A program made the position numbers and the translations under genes. From Anaspis maculata (lineage: Eukaryota; Arthropoda; Insecta; Coleoptera; Scraptiidae): 64,000 nt of DNA. The first letter of the stretch is position 1; every line of letters begins with the position of its first letter. Location of the stretch: assembly GCA_949128115.1 (NCBI GenBank), contig OX421967.1, forward strand, positions 6,128,070-6,192,069, in the 5' to 3' direction. Shown here one piece after another: positions 34,050 through 45,659 of this stretch. The notes beneath the pieces were generated by a model. The model was given only the letters and a program-made list of their open reading frames with translations, did no database searches and was not told where the DNA came from.

Positions 34050-37000
34050 AATTTGCGTTTTGAACGATTCGATTTGATTTGAACCCAATTTATCGGTTTC
34101 GCAGGAGAAATGCGGCTTTTAGAGCGGAGACCAATTCCGATCTATGATCTCGCCTATCGCGGAGGACCATCACGGGGAAATTCCACGGCACATACGACTG
34201 GGGTGGAAATGGGAAAGTGTCCCCCTCAACGTTGCTGTGTCCTCCATACCTCTAACTCAATTATCTCACCCTTGCATTACGGACCTGATTTAAATTCAAG
34301 CCGGGAATGCCGGGCTGCTCTATACATCGCCCAGAGCACGGCACAGTACACGCAGCCGGCAGCGCCAGAAGGGATGTCACATCCCCGTGTCCTTCCGAAT
34401 TTCAACCCTGTTTTATTCCCTCCTTCCGAACCCCCACCCACGCGGCCCCCGTTACCCCCATCAAGCTGACGCATCCAACGATTGTCCGAATTGCTTTTGA
34501 CAGCTGCCGTAATGAAACGTCAGAACGTGCTTTCCAATTTTCTTTTGGCTTCATTTTTGACCGAAGCATCATTATCATAACTATACTATCGTTTGGTCGA
34601 ATGTAATCGCAATTTGGGCAGGCTGTGCTAGGCGAAACGTATGTCAAGTAACTGAAGAATTCGGTCGAACGTCGCTGCTAGAACTATATAATCTGAGCTG
34701 CTCATCCAGACGTTCTGCACGTCACAGCTTGCCCAAATTCGGAACTTATTTGATCACACAATATCATTAAACTATTTACCATTATCAGTAACTATATTGT
34801 TTCACGTATCTAATCCATTTGTTCTTTTAGTGGTAATTTTGAAATTAGAACTGCATTTGTCTCTCGAAAGAATGTTTAGTTTGCTGCGTGAGTCACCAAG
34901 TATTCAACCTCTTCCCCCAAATGACTTTGATCTTGCTGGAATTTAATTTTTCGCCTGCTGCGATGGAATTTCAATATCTTAACGACCGTGAATGTGAAAG
35001 AGAGCACAAGAGGGCTTCGAGTAGTCCTCCTCCACATCGAATTGTATTACAGGGGCTGTTTCAACGCATTACTAGAAACACACATCACATTATACCAGGG
35101 CAGGCTTAAGGGTGTGGGGCGGCAAGGGCAAGGGTGTAATAACATCAGACACGTTTTCCGTGTACGTAGGCAATTCCCGTCGTCATGGTTACTAATCATT
35201 CTTGATTACCAGCCACCACCACAACGCGTCTTTCCCGGCGCTGGCCGCCCCCCCCCCCCCCCCCTTCCCATTTTGGTGGCGGGAATCGGGATGAAATTAA
35301 GGTGGGTGCTGGGGGGGGGATGAGAACGGGAGGCCCCCGCAACCGTAAAGTCTTGCTCACGATTCGTACGTGATTTGAGAACTTATGTCGCAGAACGACG
35401 CGCTGTCTCTTAATGTTTTCCTTTGAATTCGCTTTCGTTCTCGCTCCTCCCCGCCTGCCCCCCCACCCCGTAATACTTTTTTTCGAGTCGCTTCCCTGCC
35501 ACCACTCTTAAACACACGGCTAGACTCTAACCTCATCTTTTCACCCTCGTGTTCCTTGCTCCTTCATCATCATGACGTCTCGTACGTGTTCGGTTTTTTA
35601 TTGAAGACGCCACCTCCCCACCCCCCTCACAGTGGCAGACGAATTTTTACTCAAGACATCATCCACGATTTGTTCAAATGTGAGTGAACGCAACTAGAAT
35701 TTTAACCGCCATCAGTTCTGCCAATTTCGGCTACAAGAACTTTTTGTTAAAATGAAAAAAAAATCTGTTATGGGCAACACAATACTTTCCCAGCGGTATC
35801 CAGCGACGTAGGAGGCAATGATTTTAACCGAAGCGAGCAATTACTATTTATTATTCCAACAGGAATATGTCGGGAGTGTCACATCGTGGGTATATGTGAC
35901 AAGAAACGCAGCGTCCGGCCTTTCCAAGTGATTTCGATCAGGAAAAGCTTGTCCGCAACTTTGAAAGTTCTTAGTGCCCGACCGGAAGATGGTGGAAAAC
36001 CGGGAGTGCTGACCAAAACTTTCTTTTTTCGTTGTCTTGCTTTTCGTCGAATTTGATCAAGATATTAATAAAACAATATTCTGCACGATCACAATACTTC
36101 CCCTACTGTGTTAGTTTGAGGCGGAAAAGCAACAGCCACGTATAAAAACGAACTGCTGTTACAACGAACATTTGAAAGAAGCTTAATTTTTGTTCTTAAG
36201 CTGTTTATAACGAAGCCCCCGGAAAACCGTCAAACAGACGAAAAAGTGGCAATGAAAGCGGACGAGAGGGCTCAGTAAAAAGGACGCGTAAAAAGAACCA
36301 AGCAGCACAACTGATTAAGTATCATAAGCTCTTTTTCCACACGAACCGCAGACCGTTCCCCTCTCGTTTCGCACGAGAGGAAAAAACGAAAATGAATGAA
36401 GAAAAATAAAGTGAGGGTGACACATCCCCCCCCACCCTCACCCTCACTTCGCCACTCGCGTCCCATTTTCATATAATACTAACGAAGATGGCTGTGGCAT
36501 GAAAAAAATCGCCCGCAAATTAATCATCGCGCAGTAAGCGGCGGCGGCAACAAGAGAGAGGACGCCGCCGTCGCCTCCCGCGATCCTCTATCTTTTGGCG
36601 AGGGACGATATCCTAACCACCGCCTACTCTGACGACTGTTACAATAAAGCACACGCGTGCTTCGGGTGACAATTCGCCCAATATATTTCAAACGTCCCTT
36701 TTCTATACTGGCTGCGGAGCACGGTCTCCCTTGCCCTCCCCCCCCCCCGCGCTTCATCATTTATCCTCTCATTCCTTATTCCTCGTTCCTGTATCCATCT
36801 CTGTCTGGTTGCTGGATTTTTCCACACCCCGGAGAAAGAGAGAAAAATGAAATTAACTGCGTTTGTACGTGAGCTGGAAATTTGTAGTGGAGAGGTTATA
36901 TAACGGGTGTGGGGTAAGGGTAGAAATAAGTTGGGAAGATCTGGGGAGGCTTGGTGCAATACTAATAATACTACTACCACGAATAATACTAATATTAATA

Positions 37001-37130
37001 ACGATAACGGTAATGTTTGCAATGGACGAACGACAGAGACGGATTGCTGATTTTTATTTGTACTGTACGGACACGTGTTGTTGACACTCGGATTTAATTT
37101 GGCATGCATGAGGGTGGAGGGCGTGGACTA
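34050..37130. other. Unique, partly GC-rich block in Eph intron 1
   Basis: About 3 kb without satellite. It contains CpG-rich stretches, C and G homopolymers (near 35250 and 35310), C-rich runs (36427, 36740) and several apparent open frames in low-complexity GC sequence. None has convincing codon structure or known motifs. A short inverted repeat, TTTGGGCAGGCTGTG against CACAGCTTGCCCAAA, spans about 34613-34737. It may be regulatory intronic sequence, but I see no proof. Confidence 0.4.
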
Positions 37131-37299
37131 ATTATGTTCCACACCCTGTATACTTAATCACAGCTAGCGTATCACTTTACTTATTCTGCGACTGCTTGAT
37201 TGTTTTTTTTTTGAAGTGCAGAGCAAAAAACCATTTTTTTTTTCGAATTAAATGAAGGCACTAGGATGGCGCAGGTGAAATCTAAAGATCTTCGTCTTT

Positions 37300-37875
37300 G
37301 ATCGGTTCTACACGGATTTTTTTGAGATTTCTCAGAAAATTGGGAGAAAAATCGATATTCGGATTCGTAGCGCCATTCTCAACACTACTCTACATGTCTT
37401 ACGAAAAATGTCGCTAATTTTTGTACATCAATTTTCTCTTAAGAACGATTTCAATAATTTCTGAACTGAGTTTATAATTAATATTCAAGAAAAGTGGATG
37501 CACCAAATATGCGACGTTTTCTACAGGGTGTTACACTTTGTGTCAGTATTTTGGGAAATTGTAGAGCATCAAAAAATAAGCAGACTTTCTTCGAAAAAAA
37601 TTTGACCAAATTTGGTACACAAAGTAAGCTGATGCATACTTACAAGCTGGTCACATTGACTTCTGTCAAATGTGAAAAAAAATTTTTCGTTTTCTTTTTC
37701 GCCGAAAGTAATTATTTTTCGATGCTCTACAATCTCCTACAAAATTGACAAAAAAAGTGTAACACCCTGTATAAAACATGTAGAGTAATGTTGATAACGG
37801 CGCTACAGATGCAAATATTGATTTTCGCTTCATTTCTCTGAGAAATCTCAAAAATAATGTATCATGTGAAACTCG
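37300..37875. repeat. Imperfect palindrome carrying a nested miniature element
   Basis: The left arm (about 37305-37400: TTTTTGAGATTTCTCAGA, CGTAGCGCCATTCTCAACA, CTACTCTACATGT) is the reverse complement of 37780-37872 with mismatches. Between the arms sits the element at 37524-37769. The arms may be the outer inverted repeats of an older element. Confidence 0.65.
37524..37769. mobile_element. 246-bp TA-flanked inverted-repeat element
   Basis: The termini are CAGGGTGTTACACTTT and AAAGTGTAACACCCTG, with TA at each side (37522-37523 and 37770-37771). The inverted repeats run about 80 bases inward (ATTGTAGAGCATCRAAAAAT on both arms) with some mismatches. It has no coding capacity. The CAGGGTG terminus is shared with 11116-11554, so they may be distantly related Tc1/mariner-type miniatures. 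Confidence 0.8.
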
Positions 37876-37879
37876 CCTG

Positions 37880-38760
37880 CTTATCTTTTATAAGTAACGT
37901 GTGAACAAGCCTTTAATTTGCCAACTCGCCTTAAGCGACTATTTAAGACACCGATTTTATGTGTAAAACACCCTTAATGGTACCTCGCCTTTGGCGAGAC
38001 CTTCATCTTTTACAAGTAACGTGTAAACAGGCCTTAAGGTCGCCTTCAGCGACTATTCCAGATATGTATTGTGAGTGTAGAACAACCTTAAGAGTACCTC
38101 GCCTTCGGCAAGTGATCATGTTTTACACGTAACGTGTAAACAGGGCTTGAAGTCGCCTTCGATGACTACTCCAGACACCGATTGTAAGTGTGGAACAGCC
38201 GTAATGGTACCTCGCATTCGGCGAGTGCATATGTATTAAAGATAATGTGTAAACAAACCTTTAAGTCTAGTTCTTCTATTATCTTCTAGATAATATCTAG
38301 AAAGATCTTCTAGATCTTCTAGACTAGTTCAAGCTTTGATTGTGAGTGTGAAACAACCTCAATGTGTATGGCAAATAATGTGTAAACGAGCCTTTAAATC
38401 GCCTTCGACGATTCATTCAGACACTGACAAAGTGTGAAACAGCCTTAATGGTACCTCGTCTTCGGCGAATGCCTGTGTATTACAAGTGATGTGTAAACAG
38501 GACTAAAAGTCGCCTTCGGCGACTATTTCAGATATCGATTGTGAGTGTAAAACAACCTTAATAGTACCTCGCCTCCGGCGAGCGATCATGCTTTACATGT
38601 AACGTGTAAACAGGGCTTGAAGTCGCCTTCGGCGACTACTCCAGACACCGATTGTAAGTGTAAAACAGCCCTATTGGTACCTCGCCTTCGGCGAGTGCCT
38701 ATGAGTTGCAAGTGTTATGTAAGTAAGCCTTCAAGTCGCCTTCGGCGACTCGTTCCATCG
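37880..38760. repeat. CGCCTTCGGCG palindromic satellite
   Basis: Short perfect palindromes AGTCGCCTTCGGCGACT and CTCGCCTTCGGCGAG alternate, separated by AACGTGTAAACAGGCTTG and GTAAGTGTAAAACAGCCTTA stretches. About eight palindromes are seen. The same family appears reversed at 39720-40170 and 43860-45400. Confidence 0.85.
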
Positions 38761-40690
38761 GAATTTATCACGTTATAAGTACGTGAATGGTAAAAGCACT
38801 TGCTCCTCTAATTTCGTATACTGAAGTTGCGCTTACACACTTGAAACTTGCACTGCTTCGCTTACAAGCTCCATCGGGTTTAATCGTTTTGTGAATACGT
38901 AAAAGGTAAAGGCACTTGCTTTTTCAATTTCGTATATTAAAGCTGCGGATATCAGAATATCGCTTATCAGAATAGCTGCAGGAGGCACATCTGCACTTGA
39001 TTCTTTTAAAAGAAACTAATTCAATACGAAACCTTGTTAATCAAGTTTTATTTCTTCAGAAGAAGCAATTGCATTGTGTGAAGCGAGCTTTACTCTTATT
39101 AAAATAGTTGCAGAAGGCACATTTATGCTTTATTCTTCCAAGAGAAACTAATCCAGTATGAGACCTTGTAAATCAAGCTTTAGTTCTTTAAAAGCACTTG
39201 CCTCGGCACTTGCACTATGTGAAGCGAACTTTAGTCACATCAAGATAGTTGCAGGAGGCGTATTTGTGGCTTATTATATCAATAGAAACTAATCTTGTAC
39301 AAAACCTTGCAAACCAAGCTTTATTTCTTCGAAAATACTTGCACTGTGTGAAGCGAGCTTTATTCTCGTCAAAATAGTTGCATGCATTTTTGTGCATGAT
39401 TATTTCAAGAGGAAAGAGAAACTAATCAAGTACGAAGCCGTGTAAAGCAAGCTTTAGTACTTCAAAAGTACTTGCACTGTGTGAAGCGATCTGTATTCGC
39501 GTCAAAATAGTTGCAGGGGGCGTATTTGCGCCTTATTCTTTGAAGAGAAATCCAGTACGAAGCATTGTAAAGCAAGCTCTAGTTCTTCAGAAATACTTCA
39601 ACTGTGTTAAGCGAGCTTTATTCGCGTCAAAATAGTTGCAGAAAGCGTGTCAATGCTTTATTCTCTCAAGAGAAACTAGTCCAATACGAAGCTTTGTAAA
39701 TAAGGCTTTACTTGTAGTAGATAAGCACTCGCCAAAAACGAGGTACCATTAAGGCCGTTTCACACTTACAGTCGGTGTCTGAACTAGGCGACCTAAAGGT
39801 TCGTTCGCACGTTACTTGCAATAGAGAAGCACTCGCCTAAAGCAAGCTACCATTAGGACAGTTTCACACTTACAATCGGTGTCTGAACTAGCAGGTAAAG
39901 GCGACTTAAAGGCTTATTTACACACCACTTGTAATACAGAGGCACTCGTCGAAGGCAAGGTACCGTTGAGGTAGTTTCATACGTAAAATCGGTGCCTAAC
40001 TAGTCGCCGAGTCGCCGATGGCGACTTAAAGGCTGGTTTGCACATCACTCATAATACATAGGCCCAGGCGAGGTACTTTTAAGGCTATCTCACACTTACA
40101 GTTGGTGTCTGAACGAGTCGCCGGAGGCGACTTAAAGGCTTGCTTACATAACACTTGCAACTCATAGGCACTCGCCGAAGGTGCCTTTACCATTCACGTG
40201 CTTATAACGTGATAAATCCCGATGGAACTTGCCAGTATCAGTGCAAGTTTCAAGCGAGTGAACGCAACTTTAGCTCGAATACGAATGTGTTATTTTTTTA
40301 TCCAGTGTAAGCAGTTTTGGCATACAAAATGGGAGAAGCAAGTGTTTTTACCCTTTACGTATTGACAATGCGACTAATCTGGAACTTGCAAGTATTAGGG
40401 CAAGTTTCAAGTGTAAACGCAGCTTTAGTAGACACAATCAAAGAAGCAAGTGCCTTTACCCTTTACGTATTTACAATGCAATTAAAGCCGATGGAACTTG
40501 CAAGTATCAGTTCAAGTTTCAAGTGTAAACGCAGCTTTGGCACACATACAGATGTGTTATCTCCTTTTTTTATCTAGTGTAAGCCCAGCTTTAGTATACG
40601 AAATTAGAGGAGGACAAGCAAGCGAGTGCCTTTACCCTTTACTATTTACTATGCAAAATTACCTACGTTTAATCCCGATGGAACTTGCAA
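38760..40690. repeat. Composite array: CTTGCAAGT, AGTTGCAGGAGG and CGCCTTCGGCG modules
   Basis: Module Q (AACTTGCACTGCTTCGC, GAAGTTGCGCTTACAC) covers 38760-38960. Module T (TCAAAATAGTTGCAGGAGGC, GCACTGTGTGAAGCGAGCTT) covers 38960-39715 in about six units of ~120 bp. Module SQ follows reversed at 39720-40170, then Q reversed at 40175-40690. The order Q-T-SQ recurs at 42520-45400. Confidence 0.8.
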
Positions 40691-41190
40691 GTATCAGTGC
40701 ACGTATAAATTTTACCCTCCCCCCTCGCCCCTGGAGACTTGCCCTTGGTGATAATTACAAAAATAAAAAATAATTCTTACATGATTTTTTCCGTGGGTTT
40801 TGTCCACTAAAATTTTCTGGGGTATATCGCTTACAGGGTGAAACATCCGAAAAATATTCTCCAATTGAACACCCTGTATTTTGATATGGGGATCTACACC
40901 ACCAGCAATGTACCACAGAAAATTTTAGTGGAAAGATTCAAAGCCTATGAGAAAAATCAAAAAATCATATGAGAATCGTTTTTCATTTTTGAAATCATCT
41001 TTAGGGAGAAATCTCCAAAGGGGAGTATAATTTATACGTGAACACCTTGTACAGATGTGCTGTTTTCATTCTTATCAAGTGTAAACGCAGCTTTACTACG
41101 CAGAATTAAACAGGCAAGTGCTTCGGCAAGTGTTTTAGTTCATTTACAGGTTCAAAAACGAGTGCTAATCATTGTCATTCAGAAATGACG
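40691..41190. repeat. Scattered element remnants with CACCCTGTA/TACAGGGTG ends
   Basis: A ~45-base palindrome lies near 40833-40879: TACAGGGTG ... CACCCTGTA. The flanking AAATAAAAAATAATTCTTAC, CTGGAGACTTGCCCTT and TTATACGTGAACACCTTGTA segments return inverted near 42430-42520 and 40975-41055. It looks like a degraded nested miniature element. Confidence 0.5.
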
Positions 41191-41193
41191 CGC

Positions 41194-41525
41194 AAGGGTG
41201 GGGCCCCCTCTAGGCAATCTAGATCTTGAAATTTTCACAATTTCCCGGATATACGAAATCGATTGTTTTTCCACGGCAAACACACACACAAACCGTTATT
41301 ATTATCTTTCATTATCTATCCGGCTCTAGAGGTTGGTTTATCTACATGCACTACATAAACATAAGTACTAATAATATTCATATTTTTATCGCTCCAATCT
41401 AGCATGCCGCAATTTTCATTGTTAAAACTCGAGAGAATATATATCTGTGTATATTATGTGCAAGTATCGTACCTGTATGTATAGACAAAGTATACAAAGG
41501 TAATACACAGAAGGGGCCCCACCTT
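41194..41525. mobile_element. Possible 332-bp element with AAGGTGGGGCCCC ends
   Basis: The left end AAGGGTGGGGCCCCCTCT and the right end AGAAGGGGCCCCACCTT are inverted copies of ~17 bases. No clear target duplication is visible. The interior is AT-rich with a CACACACA run. It could be chance pairing of GC-rich words. Confidence 0.35.
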
Positions 41526-42500
41526 GGAACAAGAACCACAGACTACTTAGAACCAGTCCTGCAGTCATAAATAATAATTAAATTGAAGTGAATATACCTA
41601 TGCCGTAGCGCAGCAGTAGGCTATGAACGCGGCTTCTGTTAATTTCAATGCCTGCTATACGCCGATAACGAATCTCAAATTGTTTATAAGCATTCACTGA
41701 ATACTTATATTATTTTATCAATAATAATTGTTATTACCGATTTTTTATTTCGCTGAGCGGCTCAAGCATTGTGAAATTAAAAAGTGTCCGGGAGTGAGTG
41801 ACAATCATTCGGATCTCCGATGAAAAGGCTCATAATATAGACGTGTCGGCATTAAATTTTACACCGCAAACCATAAATATAAATCATTTTATTCTATACA
41901 CCTACCTACTAAATTAACGTTTTATTTTTCAAGTACTTGCTACTTATGATGCAGTTGCGAAATAATAAATCAAGCGGGCGTGAAGCATGGTATGTGCGAG
42001 AAGCGTTTTAATTTAGGAGGTCCAATTAAAGAGGCGCACGGTGATAAATTACGATTAATTAAAACAACACAAAAATGCGGATCTGTTTCTGTACAGCCCG
42101 GGCGCATTATGGAGCGAAACGAGAAACTTTTCTTGCGAAGACGGCCGTGCTTTTGCCGAACGACGCCTACCGCGATGACAAATTAACGCCCGACGAAATT
42201 AATTAGATTACGAGCCGATTGGTTATCAGCATAATTAGACGGATTAAAAAAAATGAGAAATGCGTAAGCGTTAAATTGATGGATAATGAGCAGCTGATAA
42301 GTGACGATTGAAAAAGAAATCGGAAAAATCAGGTTCAAGTACAAAAACTTGAGAAACTTCCCTGTTTAATTATGCGTAGTAGAGCTTCACTTACACTTTT
42401 GACAGATTCGGATCCCACGGATTCGGAAAAAATTGAGGAAGAATCTTTTTTTATTTTTAAAATTATCTTCAAGGGGAAGTCTCCAAGGGGGGGTACGATA
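41526..42500. other. Unique intronic sequence rich in homeodomain-like words
   Basis: Non-repetitive. The part 42030-42300 holds ATTAATTAGATTA, GCATAATTAGACGGATTA, AGCAGCTGATAA and similar words, with moderate GC between them. No coding exon is supported. It could be an intronic regulatory element of Eph (inference). Confidence 0.35.
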
Positions 42501-42519
42501 CATACCTGAACACCCCGTA

Positions 42520-45400
42520 CGTATGCTAAAGCTGCGTTTACACTTCAAACTTGCACTAATACTTGCAAGTTCCATCAAAATTGAATGCACCAATTTTGCA
42601 TACAAAAATAGAAACCGGTCAAAACACTCGCTTGTTTGATTTCGTATACTAAAGCTGCGTTTACTCATGAAACATGCACTGATACTTGCAAGTCCCAGAT
42701 TAATCGCATTGTAAATACGTAAAGGGTAGAAGCACTTGCTTCTTTAATTTTGTATACTAAAGCTGCGCTTACACTAGATAAAAAAACACATTCATATGCG
42801 GGCTAAAGCTGCGTTCGCTCTTGAAACTTGCACTGATACTTGTAAGTTCCAGATTAATCGCATTGTAAATACGTAAAAAGTAAAGGCACTTGCTTCTTTA
42901 ATTGTTACTGCTGAAGCTGCGCTTACACTAGATAAAAAAGCAGATAGCACATACGTATGCGTCCTAAAGCTGCATTTACACTTGAAGCTGCTTTGCATAC
43001 AAGTTCCATCGGGATTAATTGCTTTGTGAATACGTGAAAAGTAGGGGCAATTGTTTTTTTTTCAATTTCGTATACTGAAGCTGCGCTTAGCGCACTTGCA
43101 CTGTGCGAAGCGAGCTTTATACTTGTCAGAATAGTTGCAGGAGGCGTATCTGCACTTGATTCTTTTAAAAGAAAATAATTCAATACGAAGCCTTGTAAAT
43201 CAAGCTTTATTTCTTCAGAAGAAGTAATTGCATTGTGTGAAACAAGCTATATTCTCATTAAAATAACTGCAGAAGGCATATGCTTTATTCTTTCAAAAGA
43301 AACTAATCTAGTATGGGACCTTGTAAATCAAGCTTTAGTTCTTCAAACGCCCACTTGCACTGTGTGGAGCAAACTTTATTCACATCAAGATAGTTGCAGG
43401 AGGCGTATTTGTGCTATAATCTTTCAAAAGAAACTAATCCTATACAAAGCCTTGTAAATCAAGCTTTAGCTCTTCGAAAGTACTTGCACTGTGTGAAGCG
43501 AGCTTTATTTTCGTCAAAATAGTTGCATGAATTTTTGTGCTTGATTCTGTCAAGAGACACTAATCAAGTACGAAGCCGTGTAGAGCAAGCTTTAGTATTT
43601 TAAAAGCACTTGCACTGAGTGAAGCGAGCTGTATACGCGTCAAAACGGTTGCTTGCAGGAGGCGTATTTATGCTTTATTCTTCCAAGAGAAATCCAGTAC
43701 GAAGCTTTATGGGCAAGCTCTATTTCTTCAAAAGGACTTGCAATGTGTGAAGCGAGCTTTACTTGCGTCAAAATAGTTGCAGGAGGCGTATCTATGCTTT
43801 ATTCTTTCAAGAGAAACTAATCATATTCGAACCCATGTAAATCAAGCTTTACTTGTAGTAGATAAGCACTCGCCAAAAGCAAGGTAGGTACCTTTAAGGT
43901 TAGGGCCGTTTCACACTTGCAGTCGCTGTCTGAACTAGGTGACCTGACGGTTCGTTTGCACGTTACTTGCAATAGAGAAGCTGTCGCCTAAGGCCAGCTA
44001 CCATTAGGGCTGTTTCACACTTACAATCGGTGTCTGAACTAGTAGGTAAAGGCAACTTGAAGGCTTATTTACACACCACTTAGGCACTTAAGGTGCGTTC
44101 AGTCAGCTTATTTAGCCGCAAGTTTTAGTTTTAGTCGTGAGCGCAGCGATGCTCATTGGCTGTCAAAAACCAGCCTCCTCAGATCAGCCAATAAGCGATG
44201 CTGCGCTTACGACTAAAATTAAAACTTGCGGCTAAATAAGCTGACTGAACGCACCTTTACAATACAGAGGCACTCGCCGAAGGCGAGTTATCATTAAGGT
44301 TGTTTCACACTCAAAATTGGTGCCTACACTAGTCGCCAAAGGCGACTTAAAGGCTTGTTTACACATTACTTGTAATACATAGGCACTCGTCGAAGGCAAT
44401 GTACCGTTAAGGCTGTTACACACTCACAATCGGTGTCTGAACTAGGAGCTGAAGGCGGCTTAAAGGCTTATTTACACACCATGGGTAATACAGAGACACT
44501 CGCCGAAGGCGAGTTATCGTTAAGGTTGTTTCACACTTGAAATCGGTGCCTAGAACTAGGGCGACTTAAAGGCTCATTTACACACCACTTGCAACACAGA
44601 GGCACTCGCCGAAGGCGAGTTATCGTTAAGGTTGTTTCACACTTAAAATCGGTGCCTAAACCAGTCGCCTAGGCGACTCAAAGGCTTGTTTACACATCAC
44701 TTGTAATACAGAGGCAGTCGCCGAAGTCGATGTATCGTTAAGGCTGTTTCACACTTGAAATCGGTGCCTAAAACTAGTCGCCGAAGGCGACTTAAAGACT
44801 TATTTAAACACCGCTTGTAATACAGAGGCACTCGCCAAAGGCGAGTTATCGTTAAGGCTGTTTCACATTTGAAATTGGTGCCTAAACTAATCGCCAAAGA
44901 CGACTCAAAGGCTTGTTTACACATCACTTGTAATACAGAGGCATTCGCCGAAGTCGATGTATCGTTAAGGCTGTTTCACACTTACAATCGGTGTCTGAAC
45001 TAGGAGCTGAAGGCGACTCAAAGGCTTATTTACACACCACTGGTAATACAGAGGCACTCGCCGAAGGCGAGGTATCGTTAAGGCTGTTTCACACTTAAAA
45101 TCGGGGCCTAAAACTAGTCGCCGAAGGCGACTTAAAGGCTTATTTAAACACCACTTGTAATACAGAGGCACTCGCCGAAGGCGAGTTATCGTTAAGGCTG
45201 TTTCACACTTGAAATTGGTTCCTAAACTGGTCGCCAAAAGCGACTCAAAGGCTTGTTTACACATCACTTATTTAATACATAGGCACTCGTCGAAAGCAAG
45301 GTGCCGTTAAGGCTGTTTCACACTTACAATCGGTGTCTGAACTAGGAGCTGAAGGCGACTCAAAGGCTTATTTACACATTCAAAGGCTTATCTACCAATT
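42520..45400. repeat. Second composite Q-T-SQ array
   Basis: Module Q covers 42520-43085 and module T 43085-43860. Module SQ, reversed, covers 43860-45400 in units of ~110-220 bp (CACTCGCCGAAGGCGAGTTA, TCGCCGAAGGCGACTTAAAG, CTGTTTCACACTTAAAATCG). It repeats the module order of 38760-40170, with a much expanded SQ part. One SQ unit is interrupted by the small element at 44091-44256. It lies just inside Eph intron 1, ending about 180 bases from exon 1. Confidence 0.85.
44091..44256. mobile_element. 166-bp palindromic miniature element, TTA duplication
   Basis: The ends are AGGTGCGTTCAGTCAGC and GCTGACTGAACGCACCT. Arms of about 60 bases are nearly perfect (TTATTTAGCCGCAAGTTTTA on both). TTA flanks each side (44088-44090, 44257-44259), as in PIF/Harbinger elements. 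It sits inside a satellite unit, so it inserted after the array formed. It is related to 46954-47041. Confidence 0.85.
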
Positions 45401-45579
45401 CTAAACTGAATGGAAAGCAGTCACCTTTTCACAAATTCAAGTGAGCCTTTTGATGATCTGATGCAGATTTCAGTCACTTGGTGCCGGGCTACCTTACAAA
45501 TAGCCGGCTCCGGCTACAGTACATGAAGCCGGGGCCGGCTACGGAGGCACTTCCTTATTTTTAAATGAAAAATACTTAC

Positions 45580-45659
45580 ACCAGGAGTATTGGCTTGCGG
45601 TCCGTAAGGATACCGCGTCCATTCCAGGGACGGCTCTCCGGTCGTGTCCAGTAGCACCA
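45580..45659 (-). CDS. Eph: Eph exon: N-terminus of the ephrin-binding domain
   Basis: An 80-base exon between TTTTTTGCAG and GTAAGT reads LLDTTGEPSLEWTRYPYG, PQANTPG. LLDTT and LEW-RYP-G are invariant-like features of the first strands of Eph ligand-binding domains. The first codon is split (one base in the previous exon), so a further exon with the signal peptide must lie upstream. The next exon is 13.5 kb away. Confidence 0.95.

Noticed and set aside
34110..34469. Open frame in the GC-rich block as a gene
   Set aside because: Low-complexity proline-rich reading, comparable frames on both strands, no motif and no splice context. Composition alone explains it.
37880..45400. CRISPR-like regular repeats
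   Set aside because: Unit lengths vary, spacers are themselves repeated, and the context is a eukaryotic intron.
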